A DNA stretch of 44,606 nucleotides from Aquabacterium sp. (GTDB lineage: Bacteria; Pseudomonadota; Gammaproteobacteria; Burkholderiales; Burkholderiaceae_C), in contig NZ_JACRAH010000038.1 in NCBI RefSeq assembly GCF_016234775.1, forward strand, positions 1 through 44,606, given 5' to 3'. Shown here piece after piece: positions 35,388 to 44,553 of the stretch. Each line of letters begins with the position of its first letter. The stretch's first letter is position 1. The notes below the pieces were generated by a model. The model was not told the DNA's origin and did no database searches. It saw only the letters and a list, made by a program, of their open reading frames with translations. The position numbers and the translations under genes were made by a program.

Positions 35388-36995
35388 TCAGAGCCGCTCA
35401 TACAGGTCGCATTGGTGGTCCTTTTTGAAAGCAGGGGAACCGAAAACCGAGATGCCGCTGCTGTCGAGTTTCAGCGAGCTGGGGCGCTGAGCCTGGAATG
35501 CCGGCCAGTAAGGGGGCAGGAAAGTGTTGGGGTTGCCTGTGGCGGCAAACCGGCCCCAATAGCGCACCATCAGATCTGCCAGTCTTTGCTGCGCCGCATT
35601 GAGTGGCGGAAGCGGTGTTGGCGTGGCAATCATGTTGCGCTGGAACAGGAAGGTCAACTCAGCACCGTGGAAGGCGCCCAATGCCATCAATGGGTCTGTC
35701 GGTGCGGGCGAGTTGGGTTCAGTGAACTCGTAGTTGAAGGTCGGGACGTAGCGTGACAAGGCTTCCGTATCGGCCATGGCGCCACATGAAAAGAAGTAAT
35801 CTGTCAGCATGGCGCTGAAGGCCTTGTCGAGTGTGCCGTAGTGCCAGAAGGAGTAGGTGCTGGTCAGCTTCTTGGCCAGGGCGGTGTCACTGCCTGCGAT
35901 CTTGTTGACGTAGGCATTGACGTCGGCTCTGGTCACAAACCACTGGTTGGCCTGATGGTATTCGGCACCCACGAACAATCTGCCTTCGTCGTGCGTGGTG
36001 CCGATGATCACGGGCACACGGTTGAACTGGCCATCCCTCACTTGTCTGGCCGGGTTGCCGGTCAGGGTGAGGCCGTCCTGCACGGGCGTCCAGCGGATGT
36101 TGACGCCATTGATCTCGTTGCCGTTGGGTACCGATGCGCGCATGATTTCCTCGGCGCTCTTTTGGCGCATGCATGCGAGTTGGCCGGGGCCTTCAGCGCA
36201 ACCCAGTTTGGCACCCAGTGCGACCGATTGGGCTTCCATGGACGTGGGGGTGGCGTCAGTCAGCAGATTGCATGGGCCGCTTTGGGCAATGGCGCGGTGA
36301 AACAGGTCTTTGGATTGAGGGGATACCAGGTGCAGGCAGGTGCTCGCACCGCCTGCTGAGTGCCCAAAGATGGTCACGCGTGAGGGGTCACCGCCGAACT
36401 GGCTGATCTGCGATTGAACCCAGCGCAACGCGGCTTGCTGGTCCTGCAGCCCCAGGTTGGGCGACACGTTCTGGGCGGCCAGCTCCGGCTGGCGAAAGAA
36501 GCCGAACGCACCGACGCGGTAGTTGATGGATACGACAACAGCCCGCCCTTTGCGAGCCAGTGTGGTCATGTCGTAGTCAGCCGCAGAGCCTGACAGGAAG
36601 GCGCCGCCGTGAATCCAGACCATCACGGGCAGTTTGCTGCTGCCGATGTCGTCGGGCACGTGGACGTTCAGGAACAGGCAGTCTTCGTTGACCGACTCGG
36701 GTGAGACGATGCTCAGCGGCTGTGCGCAACGCTGGCCAAATGCCGAGCCGTCGCGCGTGCCGCTCCACGCCGCAGGCGCCTGGGGGGATTGCCAGCGCAG
36801 CTCGCCTACCGGCGGTGCCGCATAGGGAATGCCCAGATAGGTGCGAACCGCATTGAGCAGTTTGCCGCTGATGGCGCCTTGGCTGGTTTGAACGATGGGT
36901 GGCGAGGCGGTGGCGACGGTGTCGGCATTGGCCGAACTGCACAGGGCCGCTCCCGCCGCCCAGGATGCAAGGAAATGCAGGGTTTGTTGACGCAT
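35388..36995 (-). CDS. Exported type-B carboxylesterase
   Basis: The 535-residue alpha/beta-hydrolase has a signal peptide (about 1-24, ending ANA), oxyanion motif WIHGGAF (HGG about 129-131), nucleophile Ser213 in FGHSAGGAS, a Glu in HDEGR and a His in FHGAEL near the C-terminus. EDCLFLNVHVP is the second type-B signature. It would hydrolyse carboxylic esters in the periplasm or outside; the substrate is unknown. Six or more Cys residues suggest disulfides. It lies between argJ and ssrA on the same strand but, with 137 and 125 base gaps, is probably its own unit. Confidence 0.9.
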   Translation of the reverse strand: MRQQTLHFLASWAAGAALCSSANADTVATASPPIVQTSQGAISGKLLNAVRTYLGIPYAAPPVGELRWQSPQAPAAWSGTRDGSAFGQRCAQPLSIVSPESVNEDCLFLNVHVPDDIGSSKLPVMVWIHGGAFLSGSAADYDMTTLARKGRAVVVSINYRVGAFGFFRQPELAAQNVSPNLGLQDQQAALRWVQSQISQFGGDPSRVTIFGHSAGGASTCLHLVSPQSKDLFHRAIAQSGPCNLLTDATPTSMEAQSVALGAKLGCAEGPGQLACMRQKSAEEIMRASVPNGNEINGVNIRWTPVQDGLTLTGNPARQVRDGQFNRVPVIIGTTHDEGRLFVGAEYHQANQWFVTRADVNAYVNKIAGSDTALAKKLTSTYSFWHYGTLDKAFSAMLTDYFFSCGAMADTEALSRYVPTFNYEFTEPNSPAPTDPLMALGAFHGAELTFLFQRNMIATPTPLPPLNAAQQRLADLMVRYWGRFAATGNPNTFLPPYWPAFQAQRPSSLKLDSSGISVFGSPAFKKDHQCDLYERL

Positions 36996-37086
36996 GGCGT
37001 GCTTTCTGGAAAGTTCAACGGAGAGGCCACCTTAGGCTCTCCCCGTCCAGATGCAAGCGCCAGAAGACGAGTGGTCAATAGGCGTC

Positions 37087-37115
37087 GTCAGTGGTGATAG
37101 GGCATCGCCACTGAC
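37087..37115. terminator. Hairpin downstream of argJ
   Basis: GTCAGTGGTGAT (37087-37098) and ATCGCCACTGAC (37104-37115) pair over twelve positions with one mismatch-like G-T pair, 18 bases after the argJ stop. No T-run follows on the minus strand, so termination strength is doubtful. Confidence 0.4.
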
Positions 37116-37132
37116 GGCCCATCATCGCAAGA

Positions 37133-38362
37133 TCAGCTGCGGTAGTCGGCGTTGATGGTCACGTACTCGTGCGACAGGTCGCAGGTCCACACCGTGGTCC
37201 TGGCCGTGCCGCGCGCCAGGCCAACGCGAATCGTGATCTCGGACTGCTTCATCACGCGCTGGCCATCTTCTTCGCGGTACTCTGGGCGGCGGCCACCCTT
37301 GGTCACCACGTGCACGTCGTCCAGGTGCAGCTCGATCAGGCTCTGGTCCAGATCGTCGATGCCCGCATAGCCCACGGCGGCCAGGATGCGGCCCAGATTG
37401 GGGTCGCTGGCGAAGAAGGCGGTCTTGACCAGGGGCGAGTGCGCAATGGCGTAGGCAGCCTTGGCGCATTCGTCTTCATCGCGACCACCTTCCACGGTGA
37501 TGGTGATGAACTTGGTGGCACCTTCACCGTCACGCACGATGGCCTGGGCCAGTTGCTGCGACACGGCGATCACGGCGGTGCGCAGAGCCTGGCCGTCGGC
37601 GCTGTTCAGGTCGGTGATCTCGGCGTGCGCGGCCTTGCGCGTGGCGATCAGCACGAAGGAGTCGTTCGTGGAGGTGTCGCCATCGATGGTGATGCGGTTG
37701 AACGAGGCGTTGGCCGCTTCGGTCACCAGGGCTTGCAGCAAGCCGGGGGCGATGTTGGCATCGGTGGCCACGTAGCCCAGCATGGTGGCCATATTGGGCT
37801 TGATCATGCCGGCGCCCTTGCTGATGCCGGTGATGGTCACGGTCTGCCCGCCGATGGTGATCTGCTTCGAGGCACCCTTGGGCAGGGTATCCGTGGTCAT
37901 GATGCCTTCGGCGGCCACGGCCCAGTTGTCGGCCTTCAGATCGGCAATGGCACCAGCCAGGCCGGCTTCGATGCGGTCAACCGGCAGGGTCTCCATGATC
38001 ACGCCGGTCGAAAACGGCAGGATCTGTTCGGGTGAGATGTGCAACTGGCGGGCCAGGGCAATGGTGGTCGAGCGCGCACGCACCAGGCCGTCTTCGCCGG
38101 TGCCGGCATTGGCGTTGCCGGTGTTGATCAACAGAGCGCGGATCTCGCTGCTGGCCGCCAGGCGTTCACGGCACAGCTGCACGGGGGCGGCACAGAAACG
38201 GTTTTTGGTGAACACGCCGGCCACGGCGCTGCCTTCGTCCAGGGTGAGGACGGTCAGGTCACGGCGATTGGCCTTGCGTACGCCCGCCATGGTGATGCCC
38301 AGCTTGACGCCGGGCACGGGGTGCAGATCGGAAGGAAGGGGGGCTGTCAGGTTGACGGGCAT
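37133..38362 (-). CDS. argJ: Bifunctional ornithine acetyltransferase/N-acetylglutamate synthase
   Basis: ArgJ recycles the acetyl group from N-acetylornithine to glutamate in arginine synthesis and may also make N-acetylglutamate from acetyl-CoA. The 409-residue precursor self-cleaves before the catalytic Thr193 in [15 protein letters not shown]; other family stretches are [24 protein letters not shown] and [14 protein letters not shown]. The C-terminus ending ADYRS is typical. GGAG lies before the ATG at 38362. It is isolated from other arginine genes. Confidence 0.97.
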   Translation of the reverse strand: MPVNLTAPLPSDLHPVPGVKLGITMAGVRKANRRDLTVLTLDEGSAVAGVFTKNRFCAAPVQLCRERLAASSEIRALLINTGNANAGTGEDGLVRARSTTIALARQLHISPEQILPFSTGVIMETLPVDRIEAGLAGAIADLKADNWAVAAEGIMTTDTLPKGASKQITIGGQTVTITGISKGAGMIKPNMATMLGYVATDANIAPGLLQALVTEAANASFNRITIDGDTSTNDSFVLIATRKAAHAEITDLNSADGQALRTAVIAVSQQLAQAIVRDGEGATKFITITVEGGRDEDECAKAAYAIAHSPLVKTAFFASDPNLGRILAAVGYAGIDDLDQSLIELHLDDVHVVTKGGRRPEYREEDGQRVMKQSEITIRVGLARGTARTTVWTCDLSHEYVTINADYRS

Positions 38363-38456
38363 GTTGTAGAGACTCCGGTAGGGCCTCGCAGCGAAGCCCG
38401 ATCAAGGAGCCAGATTGTGCCGCAGCATCTGCTTTCGCCCAGCGGAAAATCACATG

Positions 38457-39806
38457 TCAGGCCAAGGATTCGCCGGTTTGTGGGGTGGTGGCCGGCACGC
38501 CCGGCATGGGCATGCCAAAGGCGGTCACAAAGCCGTGCCAGGCGAACATGCCCCAGCTCAGTGTGACCACGCCCGTCGTGATGGTGGCGGCTGACCAGCC
38601 CGTCAACCCCAATGTGAGTGCAAAAGGCAGCCACACGGTGGGCGTGAGCCCATTCATCAGGCCCAGGATGCGCCAGTTGGTTTGTGCACGGTTTTTGTCT
38701 CTCCAGACCATGCCTGCCATGCTCCAAACCAGGGTGCTGAGGCCAAAGGCCACCCAGTAAAAGCGATGCCCGATGTGATTGAGGCTCTGCCCCTTGATCT
38801 GCCCGGCAATCAGCAAGGCACCACAGGCTGCGGCACTCATGAGCAGCAGGGTTCGGGCGCGCATCGGGTGCCCTTGCAGGACATCGGGCAGCTCTTTCAA
38901 CAAGGCGGGCAATAGGGCTGCCGTGCTGAGCGCCCACAGGCCGGATACGGCAGGCAAACGCACATCGGCACCGCGCCAGTGGGCCAGTGCATCCAGCCCC
39001 CAGGGTGCCAGCAGGCCTTCATGCAATACGGTGGCCATGCCCAGCCAGACCAGGGCGCGCAGCGCGGTGGCGGGCAAGCTTGGCTGAGGCGGTAGCAAGG
39101 GCATGTCCGTGCTGCCCACGCCTTGCATCCACCAGGCCATGACCCACACCGCTTGTGGCATCAGGGTTACGGCCAGTCCGGCATTGGCCTGGGTCAGGTT
39201 CAAAGGCAGCATCCACCCGACCATCACATCCTCCAGGCGCAGCATGGGCGCGGTCAACAGGCTGGCCATCATCAGGGCCATCCAGCCCATGTGCGCCCGG
39301 ATCTCTCTGCGGCGAATGCTGCTCACCGCCAGGCCCAAGGCCAGCAGGGTGGTCGCTGCCTGCAGCCACAGGGCTGCGGCAAAGGCCTGGCCTGACACGG
39401 CATCTGCCGCAGGTGTGATCCACAGATAGGCCATCGCGCCGATCATCGCGCCCACCGTGCTGGCGACGGCGACCATCCCCACCCCGCGGTGCAGGCGTGG
39501 ATAACGGCGGCGCAGGCCAGGCAGAAATTGCAAGGTGCAGGCACTCAGCGCCAGCCCTCCCAAAGTGGTGTGTGCGCTGATGCCCAGGAAGCCTCGGGTG
39601 TAGTTGTGGATGACTTGCTGCAAGGTTTTGGGGTCACCCATGACGAAGTCCGGCGACACCAGTGCAGCCGTCATCTGGCTGACCAGTGACCATTGCCCCA
39701 GCAGCATGCTGATCGGGTAACTCAGGCTCATGAGGCCGAACACTGCAGCAAGGAGCAAGGTCAGTGCGGCTAGGGTGCGGGCGGTACCTGATGGTGGGGT
39801 GCGCAT
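38457..39806 (-). CDS. DUF2306-like multi-pass membrane protein
   Basis: The 449-residue protein has about ten to eleven hydrophobic helices. The N-terminal half shows the DUF2306 pattern: HTTLGGLALSACTLQFLPGLRRRYPRLHRGVGMV, with conserved His residues, and later IRAHMGWMALMMA. The C-terminal half is a second membrane region I do not recognise, so it may be a family extension. No function is known to me; it may bind haem or quinone through the His residues, which is only a guess. The ATG at 39806 has a strong AGGAGG five bases upstream. It follows the LytR-type regulator on the same strand, 135 bases away. Confidence 0.78.
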   Translation of the reverse strand: MRTPPSGTARTLAALTLLLAAVFGLMSLSYPISMLLGQWSLVSQMTAALVSPDFVMGDPKTLQQVIHNYTRGFLGISAHTTLGGLALSACTLQFLPGLRRRYPRLHRGVGMVAVASTVGAMIGAMAYLWITPAADAVSGQAFAAALWLQAATTLLALGLAVSSIRRREIRAHMGWMALMMASLLTAPMLRLEDVMVGWMLPLNLTQANAGLAVTLMPQAVWVMAWWMQGVGSTDMPLLPPQPSLPATALRALVWLGMATVLHEGLLAPWGLDALAHWRGADVRLPAVSGLWALSTAALLPALLKELPDVLQGHPMRARTLLLMSAAACGALLIAGQIKGQSLNHIGHRFYWVAFGLSTLVWSMAGMVWRDKNRAQTNWRILGLMNGLTPTVWLPFALTLGLTGWSAATITTGVVTLSWGMFAWHGFVTAFGMPMPGVPATTPQTGESLA

Positions 39807-39940
39807 GGGGCCTCCTGAGTCTTGGAATGCCCTCATCTTGAAAGTGATCCGACATGCCGGCAAGGCTGGCGCGACGAATGGCAGCAGGCCCGGCGTGAGT
39901 GGCGAGATGCGGTCGCCACCGGCGGCGATGCGTCGGCCGT

Positions 39941-40741
39941 TTACATGGCCTTGAACAGATGGGCGTACATGCGGCTCACATCAAGGGTCTCGGTGCGGCC
40001 TCGCAAATGCACCCGCAAACGCTGTTGCTGGCGACTGATGCGCTCGACCGCTCGCACATTGACGACATGGCCTCGGTGGATCTGCCAGAAGAGGCTCTGG
40101 TCGAGCCGCGGCATCAACTCGCGCAAGGGGGTGCGAATCAGCATCTCGGGCTGCCCTGCCGTTCGATTGCTGGTGATGATGCGCACGTATTTGTCGGCGG
40201 CTTCGAAGTAGATGACATCTTCGATCGCAATGACATAGACCGATGCACCCACTGCAGCCTGGAGGACACGCAGGGGTTCCTGATGAGGCGTGACCTGCGT
40301 GCGCAGCGAGAGCAGGTTGCTGGCGACAACATCATCGTTCGCCGCGCCTTGACGTTGACTCAGTAGTGCTTGCAGGCGCAGGCAGGTGATAGCCAGCCGC
40401 TCCGGCCTGACGGGCTTGAGGACATAGTCCACGGCCGCCCTTTCAAAGGCGGCGACGGCATACTCATCGAACGCCGTGATGTAGACCATCCATGGCAGAG
40501 GGCGCTCAACCGGCCATTCGTCGATCACCTGTTCTGCGACCTCCAGACCATTCGTGCCGGGCATGTGAATGTCCAGAAACAGGATGTCCGGCGTTTGTGC
40601 CAACGCCACTTCGCGTGCCTGGAACCCATCGCTGGCCATGCCCACCACCTGCAAGTCTGGCCAGAGCTTGTGCAGTTGACGCGACAGCGCTTCCGCCAGG
40701 ACGGGCTCGTCTTCGGCGATCAGGGCGGTCGCTTGGTTCAT
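39941..40741 (-). CDS. LytTR-family response regulator (LytR/AlgR type)
   Basis: The 266-residue protein has an N-terminal receiver domain (about 5-125) with phosphoacceptor Asp57 (ILFLDIHMPGTNG) and Lys in YVLKPVRPERL, then a LytTR DNA-binding domain (about 160-266) with IEDVIYFEAADKYVRIIT and FWQIHRGHVVNVRAVERI. Such regulators often control exopolysaccharide, murein hydrolase or transport genes. The ATG at 40741 overlaps the kinase stop by four bases (ATGA). An upstream extension would run through the kinase gene. Confidence 0.94.
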   Translation of the reverse strand: MNQATALIAEDEPVLAEALSRQLHKLWPDLQVVGMASDGFQAREVALAQTPDILFLDIHMPGTNGLEVAEQVIDEWPVERPLPWMVYITAFDEYAVAAFERAAVDYVLKPVRPERLAITCLRLQALLSQRQGAANDDVVASNLLSLRTQVTPHQEPLRVLQAAVGASVYVIAIEDVIYFEAADKYVRIITSNRTAGQPEMLIRTPLRELMPRLDQSLFWQIHRGHVVNVRAVERISRQQQRLRVHLRGRTETLDVSRMYAHLFKAM

Positions 40742-41985
40742 GGTGTGAAGAGCGTCGATATCCCGGACGTTGCAGGCATCTGCATCGGCAGGAACAAGGT
40801 GGCCACTGTTCCAGTGGGGGCGGGGGCTTGCCCAGGCTCGGTGAGTGAGGATGCCAGCATCAATCTCGCATTCAATCCATAGCAGGTTTGCAAGCGCGCT
40901 TGCACGCACTGAAGGCCAAAGCCGCTTTTGCTCGGGGTGGTGCCAGCTTTCTCCAGTCCCTGGCCATCATCGCGCACGCAGATTTTCAGCATGTCATGGT
41001 CCCGCTCGACGGTGATGTGCAAGCTGCCGCCACCAGGCAGAGGATCCAGGCCATGCTTGATGGCGTTTTCGACCAGTGGCTGTATCAACATCGGGGGCAC
41101 GGCGATATCGAGCAAATCGGCGGGCACATTCGTGTGGACATGCAGGCGACGGCCCATGCGGATCTTCATCAGTGCCAGGTAGTCCTGCACACGTGCCATT
41201 TCGTCGCGCAAGGGTGCGACCGCTGCTCGGCTCGCACTCAGGGTGGCGCGCAGGTAGTCGATCAGGTGCGCCAGCATGTCCTGTGCCTTGTCGGGGTGAG
41301 TCTCGATCAAGGCGTGCAGATTGGCCAGGGTGTTGAACAGCATGTGCGGTTCCATCTGGGCCTGCAGTCGCTGCAATTGTGCTTCCACGTGCAGACGTTG
41401 CGCGGTCTCGGCGCGGATGCGCAGCATGTGGGCCCTCACGCGGAAGAAGTCAATCGAAAAGACCCCGGTGCTGTAGAGCAGTGTGATGGCGAGGTTGCTG
41501 CCCAGGTTCATTTGTTCGCGCAGGGTGGGCCATTCCTGCGTGCGCGCTACCATCTCCGCCCAGATGCCGTAGGACATGGCGCTGCCCATGAGACACAACA
41601 CGGTGAGCAGCGGCAGTGCCACCCGCCATGGCAACAAGGCATACATGCCTTCCATGGCGTAACGCCTGCGCGCAGCCTCACTGCGCAACCACAAATGCCG
41701 GGCCGCGATGTACCAGCCACTCATGGACATCGCGAACACGATCAGCCCGCCGCCCAGGTTGCCGCTCAAGTACACCCAAAGGCCGTATTGGTCGGGTGCC
41801 GCCACCCCCTGAGCTTCCATGATGCGCGAGTACAGGGCCATCAGGACCGACCACACGGTCGTCGTCAACAGCAAGCGCTTCGCATTGGGTAGCAGCAAGG
41901 TACGAAACGGGGACCCAACGCTGTCGCTTGTTGCCGGTGTGTTGACCTGATCAACACTCAGGTCGAGAGAATGGGACGGCAACAT
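40738..41985 (-). CDS. LytS/YehU-type sensor histidine kinase
   Basis: The 415-residue membrane kinase has about four hydrophobic helices in its first 190 residues without an obvious sensory domain, then a His_kinase (PF06580) phosphoacceptor segment QMEPHMLFNTLANLHALI and a catalytic domain with PPMLIQPLVENAIKHG and VRDDGQGLEKA...GFGLQCVQARL. The ATG at 41985 is preferred to a TTG at 42021, which overlaps the TRAP gene. It is the cognate partner of the overlapping LytTR regulator and lies 16 bases after the TRAP permease gene, suggesting one operon and a possible link to the transported substrate. Confidence 0.93.
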   Translation of the reverse strand: MLPSHSLDLSVDQVNTPATSDSVGSPFRTLLLPNAKRLLLTTTVWSVLMALYSRIMEAQGVAAPDQYGLWVYLSGNLGGGLIVFAMSMSGWYIAARHLWLRSEAARRRYAMEGMYALLPWRVALPLLTVLCLMGSAMSYGIWAEMVARTQEWPTLREQMNLGSNLAITLLYSTGVFSIDFFRVRAHMLRIRAETAQRLHVEAQLQRLQAQMEPHMLFNTLANLHALIETHPDKAQDMLAHLIDYLRATLSASRAAVAPLRDEMARVQDYLALMKIRMGRRLHVHTNVPADLLDIAVPPMLIQPLVENAIKHGLDPLPGGGSLHITVERDHDMLKICVRDDGQGLEKAGTTPSKSGFGLQCVQARLQTCYGLNARLMLASSLTEPGQAPAPTGTVATLFLPMQMPATSGISTLFTP

Positions 41986-42001
41986 GAGCGAGTCAGTGCC
42001 A

Positions 42002-44257
42002 TCAATTGAACAAGTTGGCAATAGGCTGGAAGAAGGCTACACGCTGCACCAGCAAGGGGCCGAAGGCCACGATGCCCAGGCTGATCGACATCACGATGCA
42101 TGGCAGGATCCAGCGCTCATAGCGGCGGTAGAAACTCTGGCCCGCCACCTCCGCATCGGATTTGTCGATCTCCGCTTCGCCCACCACCTGTCGGGTCAGC
42201 AACTGGTTGATGGCCACAGGCGGCAGCAGATAGCCCAGCTCGAAGGCCACCAGCACCATCATCCAGAAGTGCAGCGGGTCGATGCCGTTGGCGTAGGCCA
42301 TGGGTGCCAGGGTGCTGGACACCAACAAGATGGCGCCCATGGGTTCCATCACCATGCCCAGAATCACCTTGGCCACCACCAGGAAGCCCATGGCCAGCCA
42401 TACGTTGGGGAAGACCTGGGGTGCGAGGCTCATGATCTCCGAGCGTTCGACCACGCCGCCGATCAACTGCGTGAACAGCATCAGGCTGATGTAGGAGCCC
42501 ACGTGCTCGATGGTTTCTGTCGTGGCGGCATCGATGGCCTTGATGGATGTCTTCTGGCGCTGTGCCGCATAGGCTGGCTGGTAGCCATCCGCATTGCCTG
42601 CCGCAGGGACGTGGCTGGCAGCATGCGATGGGGTGGCGGCAGCAGCCCCCACCGATGCAAACTGACGCGCGCTTTCTTCGCGCGCACTCATCTTCTTGTC
42701 AAAGATCAGGACCAGCAACATCATGACGGGCAGGATGCTGGGGGCCGAGATCTCGTTGAAAGGCGTGTCCAGCACATGGCTGTAGAACATGGCGATGGCC
42801 GCGACCAGCACCACATAAGGGATCACCACCTTCATCTCGCGCAGCATGGCGGGAATGGCCACGCTGGGCGAGGCCACCTGGGCGCGCTGATGGCGGTTGT
42901 GGCGGTGGATCTGCGAGGCGATGAAGAACATCGTCGAGGTCAAGGCGAACACGAAACCGCCCCAGTAGAACAACTGGGCTGTGGTGACCTGACGGTTCAA
43001 GGCTGCGATGCCCACCACCAGCAGGCTGGGGCTGAGCACCACACCCAGTGAGCCCGACATGGCCGTGGCCGCCAGCGCGTACTGGCTGGTGCCGCCAACC
43101 GCACGCACCTCGTGGTAGATGATGGCGCCGGCCGCGATCACGAACACGCTGGATACGCCTGCATACGCCGTGGGCAGACCAGCCGCCAGCAAGATGATGT
43201 AGGTGAGCGCTTCAGGCGACAGCTTCCACGGCCGCATGATGTTCATGAACAGGTCCACCAGGCGGCTTTGCTTGAACAGCATGCCCGCCCAGATGTGCAG
43301 GGCCAGCGCCAGCGGGATGCTGATGAAGTCCAGGATCTTGTGGGCGTAGATGGCGGGCCCCGATGGGTGGCCCTGCAGGAAGAAGTAGGCGCAGCTGAAG
43401 ATGCCCAGGTTGGCGATCAATGGCACGCTTTCCAAGGCCCGAGCCCAGGTGCCTTCCTGGTTGTTGTGGCTTGGGGGCTGGCGCACGATTCGGTAAGCGC
43501 TCACGGCTGCCAACACGGCAAACAGCACCATCCACATGAAGTAGACACGCGGATCGTCGATCTCGATGCCGGACTCCACCGAGATCTGGTAGTAGCGCAC
43601 GCATGAGTACAGCATCATCAGGCTGCAGATGGTCATCGACCAGGCCTGGGCCTTGAAGTCTCGCGCATAGCGGGCCGGGCGCAGGCTGATGTGATGGAAG
43701 CCCATGGTCGTGAAGGCCGCGGTCACTGTCAGCAAGATCAGCAGGATCATGGAGCGGTTGTCCGCGCCGAACTTGAACAGCACGAAGAAGCTGGTTTCCA
43801 GGCCGCGATAGAACTTGAGCGAGGGCGTGATGTGGTCACGGACGTGCTCGTACACCTCGTGGCGTTCCACGCAGTTGGCGACAGTCGCCTTGAGCGATTC
43901 CCGCACTGCTGTGGCGTTGAACGTGCGTTCGCCGAACAGATTGTCTACGTCGTCGGGTTGGCCTGTGCCGCTCATCGGGGCGCCACTGGCCGCGGCGGCT
44001 TCCTGACGCGCGACCTCCTGCTCCACATTCACTTCAGGGTTGCAGGTGGGCTTCACGGGATCTGCACGCAGCAGGAAGTACTGCACCTTCTGGGCAGGGT
44101 CGCTGAACATGACCTCGCCGAACTTGAGCAACTGTCCGTGCACCATTTCGCCGGTGCTGATGACCAGAATCAGGATCAACAGCGTGAGGGTGGACAGGTT
44201 GGCTAATCGACCGAACCAGGTCTGGCCCAGTGGATTGGTGGCGGGCGTGGTGCTCAA
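42002..44257 (-). CDS. TRAP transporter large permease with fused DctQ-like region
   Basis: The 751-residue protein joins an N-terminal DctQ-like part (TM1 about 21-38, a periplasmic loop of about 110 residues with Cys72 and Cys129, further helices) to a DctM-type permease (about 270-751), with conserved stretches such as AGLPTAYAGVSSVFVIAAGAIIYHEVR and MVLVAFELGYLLPPVAINQ. An Ala/His-rich cytoplasmic insert lies at about 555-600. TRAP systems use a periplasmic binding protein and sodium to import organic acids; none is in the window, so the substrate is unknown. A TTG start at 44257 with AGGAGA seven bases upstream is preferred over the ATG at 44281, which lacks a binding site. Confidence 0.88.
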   Translation of the reverse strand: MSTTPATNPLGQTWFGRLANLSTLTLLILILVISTGEMVHGQLLKFGEVMFSDPAQKVQYFLLRADPVKPTCNPEVNVEQEVARQEAAAASGAPMSGTGQPDDVDNLFGERTFNATAVRESLKATVANCVERHEVYEHVRDHITPSLKFYRGLETSFFVLFKFGADNRSMILLILLTVTAAFTTMGFHHISLRPARYARDFKAQAWSMTICSLMMLYSCVRYYQISVESGIEIDDPRVYFMWMVLFAVLAAVSAYRIVRQPPSHNNQEGTWARALESVPLIANLGIFSCAYFFLQGHPSGPAIYAHKILDFISIPLALALHIWAGMLFKQSRLVDLFMNIMRPWKLSPEALTYIILLAAGLPTAYAGVSSVFVIAAGAIIYHEVRAVGGTSQYALAATAMSGSLGVVLSPSLLVVGIAALNRQVTTAQLFYWGGFVFALTSTMFFIASQIHRHNRHQRAQVASPSVAIPAMLREMKVVIPYVVLVAAIAMFYSHVLDTPFNEISAPSILPVMMLLVLIFDKKMSAREESARQFASVGAAAATPSHAASHVPAAGNADGYQPAYAAQRQKTSIKAIDAATTETIEHVGSYISLMLFTQLIGGVVERSEIMSLAPQVFPNVWLAMGFLVVAKVILGMVMEPMGAILLVSSTLAPMAYANGIDPLHFWMMVLVAFELGYLLPPVAINQLLTRQVVGEAEIDKSDAEVAGQSFYRRYERWILPCIVMSISLGIVAFGPLLVQRVAFFQPIANLFN

Positions 44258-44321
44258 GGGAAGTCTCCTGTTGCAGCGCATCAAGAGGCGCTGTCAAGTC
44301 GTTTTGGCAATCAGGTGTTGC

Positions 44322-44350
44322 ACGCTAGGTGGCAACCCGTGCATTGTCAA
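44322..44350 (-). promoter_or_regulatory. Candidate sigma-70 promoter for the TRAP-kinase-regulator operon
   Basis: On the minus strand, TTGACA (44350-44345) and TAGCGT (44327-44322) are 17 bases apart. The -35 is perfect and the -10 matches three of six. It lies about 65 bases upstream of the TTG start. A second TTGACA at 44297-44292 has no good -10. Confidence 0.45.
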
Positions 44351-44506
44351 TTCGCATGCGACGAATTGCGCCTAGGGTTCGCCAGTAGATGCCTGCATTC
44401 GCGGGTGCTCAGCAGGAGACATTGACGACAAAAGGGAGCGTTGAATGACAAAGGGCCCGTGAGGGCAATGCCAGTCAGTTAAGCCTCGCGTGATCTGACA
44501 GGCTGT

Positions 44507-44537
44507 AAAAAGGGAACGTGTTTCACGTTCCCTTTTT
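44507..44537. terminator. Symmetric Rho-independent terminator near the right edge
   Basis: AAAAAGGGAACGTG (44507-44520) and CACGTTCCCTTTTT (44524-44537) form a perfect 14-bp stem with loop TTT, and the A/T ends give a U-run on both strands. It probably ends a minus-strand gene entering from the right and insulates it from the TRAP operon. Confidence 0.9.
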
Positions 44538-44553
44538 ATTTCATGGGCTTGCT

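Noticed and set aside
38380..38400. Hairpin between argJ and the DUF2306-like gene
   Set aside because: GGGCCTCG/CGAAGCCC can pair with one G-T, but there is no T-run and the stem is short; not enough to call a terminator.
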